A stretch of 25,556 bases of DNA, from positions 1 through 25,556 of the forward strand of contig JAQMWT010000665.1 of assembly GCA_029834535.1 (NCBI GenBank). The letters are read 5' to 3'. Below the pieces are notes generated by a model. That model was given only the letters and a program-made list of their open reading frames with translations, was not told the DNA's origin and searched no databases. The DNA comes from Chrysophaeum taylorii. Taxonomy: Eukaryota > Sar > Pelagophyceae > Pelagomonadales > Pelagomonadaceae. Every line of letters starts with the position of its first letter. Within the stretch, counting starts at the first letter, position 1. Of this stretch, positions 18,754 to 25,556 are shown in pieces. Made by a program: the position numbers and the translations under genes.

Positions 18754-20519
18754 CATTCAAGCGCAACTTTACGCGTTCCAATCTTTATGCGACGCGCCGC
18801 CAATGTCGGGGGTTGTCTTTTACCCGACGGCGCGCCCTACCCGAGTCTCCGATGATGCTGCCGATGTCGCTGTGACGAGCAGCCATCGTTTGCAACAGGA
18901 GCAACATACCACCAACGCTCGGATCGTTCGGTGGCCTTCTACATCGTATGTGAAAGCAATGTCAGATGCTACTTGGGATTCTCCGCACTACTGGGAAGAC
19001 TCAGATTCGGAGACCGACGAACCCATGCCGCAGGTTCCAGTGTCCCCCCATTCGTCAATGTGCATGTCTTGCAGGGCAGTTCACGATGATGACGTTAGAC
19101 CTTTTGAGTTGACGTCGGGGACGACGTCTTCTTTTCCTACGGCCCCCCCCCGAGACCGTTTTAGCCGTTTTAGCCGATGTTCTAGCCGATACAGTTTTGG
19201 TCGCAGCAGAGCAGACCACAGCGGCGCCGATGGAGGAGAAGTTGACGGGAATGTCCGATTTGATGGACGAGAAACGATTACCAGAAGAGATAAAGGAGGA
19301 GATATATGTGCCTCCGATTGAGAAGTGTCAGAATTTGTTGTCAGCGAAACTGGGGAATGAGGAAGCAGCCGAAGCGGCGAGCGCCAATATAGATTCAGCG
19401 GCGAGATGTAGAACGCCAGATATAGCAGCGGTGACGATGCAGATGCCGGGCGATGCTAAACCGGAGATACGATGTCATCACACTGCACTGTCGCCGAGTG
19501 ATGGGGAAAAGATCGAGCAAGACCTCATCACCATCGGTTGCCTGGACCCTGGTATCCTTACGTTTATAGTTGGTCATATTTATAGACGACGAGACGGGCC
19601 GAAGTTTGCAACGACTTTCGGCGTGGATGGAATGGCTGATGTCACTTATATTTGTCGTGGGATGGTTGAAAAACTGGAAAAGGATAGCGTCATCCTTGAC
19701 CGGGGCGATCTTCCAGTCGAGCGCACTTTGTATGGGTTAGGATTGAACAAAACGACTATCCACCAATGGGTTGCATTGCGGATTGCGCTTGCGGACGACG
19801 TTGCCGTTCCAGTTGTTGCTATTGTGGCCGATACTAATCATCTATTTTTGCTGGGAGCGCGCGATATTCGGGTGTTTGGAGCCATAGTGGATTACCCGCG
19901 GAATCGCATTGCGTTTCTACGCACACAAGTCGCTTACGGGCGCAAGAAGTTAAAGGTGCAGGATCGACGAGTAGATTCTCCGATTTTGACGTTCAGAACA
20001 ACTTATGACGAGAGCAATCCCGTGGTAGTTCAGGTTTATGGACAACAGCACCATGCGATGCAACAAAGCCTGAGCACAGTTGAGAACCGAGTCTACGCTC
20101 GCTTGTGCAAGATTGAAGACCTCCAGCGTCCACCGCCGAAACGAGCGGGAGCTTCGACGACTTGGGGAGTTCCTCCAGTTACGCCTTCTCAAAGTTCGAC
20201 CAGCGATGCTTATGAAGTGAAAGCCTATGCTGCGCGCACGATGAAGGTCGAGCCCGGGCGCACCTACTGCGTGCCAGTCGCTCTTTCAGAGCCCGTGGAA
20301 ACTGGGCAAGTTTTCGTTGCTACGTCTCCTGGGTACGAGCAACTCGGGGTAGTCGAAGGAATGTGTTCTTCTCCTGAGGATCACGATAAGCTCGCAGCTC
20401 GAGTGGCGATATCTTCTACCCAGGACGTGCCGACCGTGATCACTCAAGGTGAAGTCCTTGCTTTGGGCGATATTGTTCGTTTTGATGACGAGCTGAATGC
20501 TGTGACGGTCGACGATTAA
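18713..20519 (+). pseudogene. Gag-Pol spacer, protease and post-protease domain
   Basis: The frame opens with an ATG at 18713, overlapping the Gag end by 41 bases in the +1 frame. A spacer with an acidic patch follows. The coding frame changes at a run of nine C (19143-19151), after which ETVLAVLADVLADTVLVAAEQ leads into protease. The protease has CLDPG, TFGVDGMADVTYICRGMVEKL and FLLGARDIRVFGAIVDYPRNR, the two retropepsin signatures. The active-site triplet is D-G-M-A (19626-19637) where D-S/T-G-A is expected. Residues from about 20215 (KVEPGRTYCVPVAL, GQVFVATSPG, LGVVEGM, VITQGEVLALGDIV) form the beta domain often found after Ty3/gypsy protease. TAA at 20517-20519 ends the frame; the other copy has no stop there, and the frame continues open beyond it. 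Confidence 0.83.
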
Positions 20520-20615
20520 ACGAAGGATGGTGAAGCCGAATCTAACAAGGCTAACCTATCATTCACTGTTTCGGTCGCAAGCCATCTTACTCAAGGCAAT
20601 GCGGCTCCTGAACTG

Positions 20616-22277
20616 ATGCTTTTGAGCTCAGTGCAGAAGGCGTCTCCTTCTGCCGATAAGAAGAAGAGTTCTCGTCAAGAATCGCTCGGTAACGACGATT
20701 TCGACCGACGAACTGACGAGGAGGAAAAGAAATGCCGAGAAGTTACAGAATGCGAGATTCGCCGAAGGTTTGAAAAGGTCCACTGGGTGCCGGTCACGTA
20801 TCGCAAGGTTGTGATGCTCTTCAGCGGCGCCGGAGGAAGTACTTTAGGACTGCAACGAGCGAACGAGTTGTGCGGGACATCGTTTCGAGTCGTCCTTGCT
20901 CTTGACTCGTCAACAGCTGCCAACAAGGTTCATCAGAAGAATTTTCCGAAGATACCTGTGGTCCAGCACACGCTCTGTGGACGATATGACTCAACCCTCC
21001 GGTTGATCAAGGCTTATTTGCCTGAAGCGGAATGGTCATCGTCGATGTGTATAGCGTCTCCGCCCTGCGTTCATTCCGCACTCTGCAACTTGACATCCAG
21101 AGATGTTGGCAAGGGTGTTACGGCCACTAACTGGACGATGAAGTTGTGCAAGATGGCTGGCTTCATGATGTGGCTGATTGAACAGGAGGCGTCCATTATT
21201 TCGTATATAGCGCGTTTACACCCTTACGTGTACGTCGTCAATTTTCATGATATCACACCTACTCTGATGAGCTCTCGCGTGCGATTGTTGGTTTCCAGTC
21301 ACCCACTGCACTTGCAAGAGGCTCCGAAGACATGTGTGAACATGCAACAAAAATTTGCTGCAGCTTTAGGTTATGCTCATGAACGCCACCTTCTCCAGCT
21401 GAATAATCTTGACTCGTCCCGAGAAGCAACAGATACGGCTTACACCGTTACGCGGGTTCCTCTTCGTTTGGGACCGCATCGCTCGGACACTCAGCCTTTG
21501 ACTCTCAAGATGACGGCCGAGTTGCTCACGATGCCGGTGGATCATGATTGGGCTAGCTTGTCTAAGACAGATTCGTTCAAACATTTAGCGTCTGTCGTCC
21601 CTCCAGATACTCTTGCGATTTTAGCAGTCGATCTGCACAACTCCGTGACCAGAGGTTTCCGCCAAAGTGGTGAAGTCCTGCCGACCGCGTTGAGCCCGAC
21701 AGATCGATCCTTTGAGCAGTATTTACGAATCTCCGACACCACCTTTCGTCACGTAGAGATTCCGCTGTTAAATACGCGTACTCGTGTCGTTAAGTGGGTG
21801 TCAAAGGATGATCTCCAGGATCCCACTAAATGGGAACGCCAGAAGTTCCTATGCTTCCGCTTCCAACTGATGCGCCGGGGACGGCTCATGCTTTTTCTGC
21901 TGCCCCCGACAAACAAAGTGGACGTTCCGCCGGATCCTGAACCTGAACAGGAGCCGAAAGTAAGGAGCGAGCCGAATGTGCGCGTCAAAGGTGAAAAGAT
22001 CAATAAGAGCCACCCTGAGGTGAGGTTCAAATACGAAGAAAAGTTCGATGTGCCATGGAAGGATGCGCCGCGCGATGCGGACGGTGTACCGTTACCGCAG
22101 ATTCCCGAGCACGTCAAGGACAATGATGCGATGAAAGTCGTAATTCCGACGAAGGAAGAAGTTGAGAAGGTTGTTCGAGATCTAGGAATTCCCGACAACC
22201 CGCATCTGGATGATGATGCGAAGATGATGTTGAGCCATTGCGTGCAATACGCGTGGGCTTTCTTGATCCGATTATGA
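20616..22277 (+). CDS. Pol segment: C5-cytosine DNA methyltransferase, linker and start of RT
   Basis: 553 residues from ATG; the same frame is open from 20520, so this ATG may be internal to Pol. Methyltransferase residues about 60-345: motif I KVVMLFSGAGGSTLGLQRA (64-82), motif II around Asp97, motif IV IASPPCVHSAL with catalytic Cys151 (codon 21066-21068), a motif VI-like WLIEQE (186-191), motif VIII SSRVRLLVSS (219-228), motif IX QPLTLKMTAELLTMP (293-307) and motif X LASVVPPDTLAIL (324-336). The enzyme would transfer methyl from S-adenosylmethionine to cytosine C5. Unusual points: Val replaces Gln after Pro-Cys, ENV is EQE, and the target domain between VIII and IX is short (about 70 residues), as in compact prokaryote-type enzymes. 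A charged linker (430-480) leads to the RT start. No chromo, BAH or zinc domain is attached. Confidence 0.88.
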   Translation: MLLSSVQKASPSADKKKSSRQESLGNDDFDRRTDEEEKKCREVTECEIRRRFEKVHWVPVTYRKVVMLFSGAGGSTLGLQRANELCGTSFRVVLALDSSTAANKVHQKNFPKIPVVQHTLCGRYDSTLRLIKAYLPEAEWSSSMCIASPPCVHSALCNLTSRDVGKGVTATNWTMKLCKMAGFMMWLIEQEASIISYIARLHPYVYVVNFHDITPTLMSSRVRLLVSSHPLHLQEAPKTCVNMQQKFAAALGYAHERHLLQLNNLDSSREATDTAYTVTRVPLRLGPHRSDTQPLTLKMTAELLTMPVDHDWASLSKTDSFKHLASVVPPDTLAILAVDLHNSVTRGFRQSGEVLPTALSPTDRSFEQYLRISDTTFRHVEIPLLNTRTRVVKWVSKDDLQDPTKWERQKFLCFRFQLMRRGRLMLFLLPPTNKVDVPPDPEPEQEPKVRSEPNVRVKGEKINKSHPEVRFKYEEKFDVPWKDAPRDADGVPLPQIPEHVKDNDAMKVVIPTKEEVEKVVRDLGIPDNPHLDDDAKMMLSHCVQYAWAFLIRL

Positions 22278-23650
22278 GACCCGTGGACTCGCCACCGGTT
22301 TCTCTACGCTTTAAAGACGCAAACCCACGACCGATCAAGATGACGCCTTATAGGTTGACGCCAGCAAAGCTCGAGTGTCTCAGAAAGCAGATCACTGAGT
22401 GGTGTCGCGATGGAGTCATCCGACCGGCGAACTCTCCGTGGGTTTCCTGTACTGATGCTGCCTAAGAAGGAGCCGAGGCCGGGACGTCGAATGCTTTTCG
22501 TGCTGCCGTTGACTTGCGTCAGCTCAATGATCAGCTGGTCAATGACAGTTGGCCGAATATTCGTCAAGATGATGCTTTGGCTTTTCTTGCCATGCGCCGT
22601 TGGCGGACGTGCATTGATATTCGATGGGGTTATCATAACTTACGTTTGGACGCCGCTGCTCAGGACGCTGTTACTATGGTTAGTCCACGTGGAGCCCATA
22701 GTTTCTTGCGCTTGCCTCTAGGAGTAAAACAGCAGGAGCTCTCTTTTGTAAGCAGATGGCGAGCGATTTGTCCACAATGATGTATAAGGACCTGGTCGCG
22801 TTTGTCGACGATATTATGATGGGATCGGATGAACTCCATCGACATTTACAAGTTTTGATTGAAGTGTTGTGCCATTTAGCACAGCGAGGATATAGTGGAC
22901 GAACTTCGAAGTTCCACCTCCTCAAGGATGAAATCGAGTTTTTGGACATATTTCGACTCCGGAAGGCTTGAAGCCGAATCCCAGACGTTAGAGGTTGAGC
23001 GTTGCAGCAGATGCCGATTCCCGGTACGTTGCCCAATACGTCCCCGAAGACCCAGATTCGATCTTTCATTGGTATGAGCAACTATTGCCGCCGATATGTG
23101 AAGAATTATTCGAAGATTGTGGAGCCGCTTAGGCGATTGTGTCTTGAAGGCGTTAAGTTTGAGTGGACGCCTGAGTGCCAAAAGGCATGGGACACGATCA
23201 TCGAAGCTTTGGTGGATTCTCGTGGAGTTTATCATCCTGACTACGATCTTCCTTTTCAGATCCGCTCGGATGCTTCCAAGGATGGTCTGGGTGCGTATCT
23301 TTTTCAGCTCGTGGAAATCAAGGACGAAACTGGCAAGGTGACACGAGAGGAACGAGTAATTGAGTATTGGAGCCGAGCTGTGCCGAAAGAGATGCGGAAC
23401 TATGAGCCTCGCCGGCTAGAGCTCCTGGCAGTTATTCTTTCTCTTGAGCATTTCCGCTCTTATATTGAAGGTCACAAGACGATCCTTGAAACAGATCATC
23501 GCAACTTGACGTTTTTACGAAAGGCGAAGCACTCGTCTGGGCAGTTGGCTCGATGGGCGATGCGGCTCGCCAATTTTGATCCTGAATTGGGTTACAACCA
23601 GGGAAGTCGCCGGGAATGAGCATCCCTGACTGTCTCTCTCGCAATCCTAT
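22238..23650 (+). pseudogene. Reverse transcriptase and RNase H (multiple frame breaks)
   Basis: RT blocks are read across frames: PYRLTPAKLECLRKQITEWC, GVIRPANSPWVS, PVLMLPKKEPRPGRRM, DLRQLNDQLV, TCIDIRWGYHNLRL (motif A Asp), SFLRLPLGVK, TAGALFCKQMASDL, LVAFVDDIMMGS (FVDD catalytic motif, 22797-22832), then GHISTPEGLKPNP and QIRSFIGMSNYCRRYVKNY. RNase H follows in one open frame (23002-23619) with its acidic residues in RSDASKDGLGAYLF, RRLELLAVILSLEHF and ETDHRNLTFL, and ends at PDCLSR. Frame changes occur near 22262, 22445, 22508, 22725, 22955, 22990 and 23605. The FVDD box and RNase H residues are intact, so the breaks look recent. This enzyme copies element RNA into DNA. Confidence 0.9.
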
Positions 23651-25505
23651 AGATCATGTCATCGAGACGGACGAGTTTGGTGAACCCTTGAACCACGCGT
23701 ATCTAGTGTGCCAAGAACTCCCTCGTTCTGTTGATGATGAAGGAGTACCTTTACCTGGGTGCCATGTCATTCTGTCGTTTGTTACGACTGAGTTGCCTGT
23801 GGAGGAAGAGGAGGAAGACCTCGATGATCCGATGCAATTGGTCACGTCTCATGCTACGAAACAACGTCAGAAGCAACGACTTCAGCAGACCCAGCCTAGT
23901 ATTTTCCGTGATGCCGATGATTACCAAGAGTACATCGACAAGATTCCGGATAATTTGACTTTGGAAGAGATAGCCAAAGAGCAGATCACTGATGCTACTT
24001 GCGAGGACATTCGTTATCGCATGGCTCAGGGCCATTCTCTTCGTCGGTACGGAGCCAATTATCGCTATCAAGTGGTGAAAGGAGTTCTCTACCGTGCCGC
24101 ACGACTTGCACCCGATGATAGTCGCACCCCGAACTTTACGGACGCGCATCATCCGATTGTACCATGACACACCTCTCAATGGTGGTCATATGGGTCGTCA
24201 AAGTACAGTGCAGTCGATACTTGAACGTTTTTGGTGGCCTCATATGTCTAATGAGGTGGGTGCTTACATTGCTGGTTGCATAGTGTGCAAGAAAGCTCGT
24301 ACGCCTGAACCAAAGAGAGCAGGTCTGCTTCAGCAACCGGTGTATGATGGTGATTGTGTCGTCCTTTGTATGGATTTGTTTGGACCTTTGCCCAGTGCTG
24401 GTCCCGAGACATATCTCATCGTCTTTTTTTGATCCATTTTCTCATTTCTTGATTCTTGACGTACTACACCATAAGACTGCTGAGTCAATCCTCGAGTCTT
24501 TTGTCGCGAATATATTACTCAAAGGTTATCTACCTCAGAGGATTCGTACCGACAATGGGAGGGGTTCGTCAACAAGTTGATGGGAGAGTTTGTCATCTTT
24601 TCAATGTTCGGTATAGTACCACGATTCCGTATCATGCTCAGGCTAATCCTGCGGAAAGGGTCAACCGCTTTATCAAGGCTTTCCTCCGTGCGTGCCTTCA
24701 AAACCGCAAGATCACGGAATGGCCCGAATTCGCGGAGTACATTGCTTTCTGTTACAATCGTAAATTTATTCCGGGACTCAGATCTCACCTTTCATGCTTC
24801 GTCTTAACCGGCAGCCTTTATTGCCAACCGATTACACGATCATGGATCTTGATGTCCGCCGCCTGCCGAAAACTCGCTCCGATGTTGTGGCAGAGACTCG
24901 CGAGAGGCTGAAGTTCTATACCGCTACGGTGAACGAAGCTCGTGAGAAGGCTCTTCGTAAACAACGTCTCGCCTATAATGCGGACCATGTTGATGTGGAG
25001 CTCCCCTGTGATGGTTTCTCCAGTGGTCGATCGAGCTGTGCCCAAGCCCAAGGAGACCTTTCGGGATGATTACAAGCATGGTAAGTTCGTTATCTTTCGG
25101 ATTCCGGATAATAAACGGTCCGATTGGCGAAAGAAGATTTATGTCGCTGAAGTTTATGAACCCTATGATTTTGTGAATGATCGAGTCGCTCTGCATTTCT
25201 ATGCTGATCTCGGTCCCCATGACAAGGTTTCTTATTACAAGCCTACCTCACATCTCTCTACTCGCAAGCTTAAGCCGGAATACAAGGACGTGGACGGTCG
25301 CAGTTTCACCGACAAGACCAAGGTCAACAACAGTACCACTCCTTGTGTCACCGACTTCGCCCCGCATGAGATCGATGTGTTGATTCCTAAGTTCACTTTG
25401 CGTGGTGGACGCGTTCCTGAACCTGTCGTTGAACGTGCCTACAAGAAGATTCGTTCTCGAGATGCTCATTCAGCCAAGGCTCGTGCTTCTCGCCGGACTC
25501 GCTGA
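23616..25505 (+). pseudogene. Integrase and C-terminal module (multiple frame breaks)
   Basis: After an acidic linker (VEEEEEDLDDP), the N-terminal zinc-binding HHCC is read as LYHDTPLNGGHMGRQ, RFWWPHM and GCIVCKKAR (24150-24300). The core has its first Asp in CMDLFGPLPSAG, its second in RTDNG and its Glu in YHAQANPAERVNRF, the D-D-E triad of retroviral integrases. SPFMLRLNRQPLLP follows. From about 25005 a basic module of roughly 165 residues closes the protein (GKFVIFRIPDN, KKIYVAEVYEPYDFVNDRV, LHFYADLGPHDK). It occupies the place of a chromodomain in chromoviruses, but the aromatic-cage pattern is not recognisable. Frame changes are near 24130, 24430 (seven T), 24560-24590, 24785 and 25005. 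The stop is at 25503-25505. Confidence 0.87.
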
Positions 25506-25535
25506 GGGCAGCTCGTGTTCTCACCAGGGGAGTCC
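25506..25535 (+). other. Possible polypurine tract before the 3' LTR
   Basis: Between the last stop codon and the 3' LTR is a short stretch containing CCAGGGGAGTCC. The purine run AGGGGAG ends a few bases before the LTR, where a plus-strand primer is expected. It is short, so the call is tentative. Confidence 0.4.
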
Positions 25536-25556
25536 TGTGGCGGCAACTCCTGACCG
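25536..25556 (+). repeat. Start of 3' LTR, cut by the window end
   Basis: These 21 bases are identical to 15965-15985, begin with TG, and directly follow the Pol end and a purine stretch. The remainder is outside the window. Confidence 0.9.

Larger units (their letters stand above)
15965..25556 (+). mobile_element. Ty3/gypsy-like LTR retrotransposon encoding a cytosine methyltransferase
   Basis: The element starts with TGTGGCGGCAAC at 15965. The same 21 bases recur at 25536-25556, right after the end of the last coding frame, and the bases just before them differ (GGG against TCC). That is what the two LTR left ends should show. Between them, in order, are Gag, spacer, protease, post-protease domain, C5-methyltransferase, reverse transcriptase, RNase H, integrase and a C-terminal module. 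RT-RNaseH-integrase order is that of Ty3/gypsy. LTR start to LTR start is 9571 bp. About a dozen frame breaks and two clear nonsense codons mean this copy is probably not autonomous. The 3' LTR and target duplication lie outside the window. Confidence 0.93.

Noticed and set aside
1..25556. CRISPR arrays, rRNA genes or bacterial-type operons
   Set aside because: No regularly spaced direct repeats, no rRNA-like stretches, and the recognised genes are eukaryotic.

Overview
The window looks like a piece of a GC-rich, intron-poor nuclear genome from a unicellular eukaryote, probably an alga. The support is an intact LSM4 gene with an RGG tail, an APH-1-like gamma-secretase subunit, an ankyrin protein, a phosphatidylserine-decarboxylase relic, a Pif1/Helitron-type helicase relic, and two LTR retrotransposons with eukaryotic Ty3/gypsy-type pol. 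I see no bacterial operon structure. The exact lineage cannot be fixed from the sequence.

Layout. (1) About 1-6890, minus strand: an old, heavily broken copy of a Ty3/gypsy-like element. Its 5' side (Gag) lies to the right, and it runs off the left edge of the window just inside reverse transcriptase (RT). (2) 7476-14782: a host-gene island. In order it holds an ankyrin-repeat gene (+), a broken phosphatidylserine-decarboxylase-like gene (-), a broken Pif1/Helitron helicase C-terminus (+), APH1 (-) and LSM4 (+) as a tight head-to-head pair, and a 661-residue beta-helix/Cys-rich orphan (-). (3) 14783-15964: non-coding, with two short tandem repeats. (4) 15965-25556, plus strand: a second and more complete copy of the same element family. 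Its 5' LTR begins at 15965, and its 3' LTR begins at 25536 and is cut by the window end. The two copies point outward from the island.

The main discovery candidate is in the retroelement. Between protease and RT it carries a complete C5-cytosine DNA methyltransferase domain (about 20793-21650), with recognisable motifs I, II, IV (SPPC), VIII (RVR), IX and X. The same domain, in the same place, is recognisable in the diverged minus-strand copy (about 470-1330). The methyltransferase is therefore an inherited part of the element and not an accident of one insertion. The deduced order is Gag - protease (with an unusual D-G-M-A active-site motif in both copies) - methyltransferase - RT - RNase H - integrase - C-terminal module. 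An element that carries its own DNA methyltransferase could methylate its own copies or host DNA. That role is inference; the domain order and motifs are read directly.

The plus-strand copy has about a dozen single-base frame breaks but few stop codons, so it is probably a recently dead copy or has residual sequence errors. The minus-strand copy is clearly ancient. In the island, APH1, LSM4, the ankyrin gene and the beta-helix gene are open, while the decarboxylase and helicase are pseudogenes.
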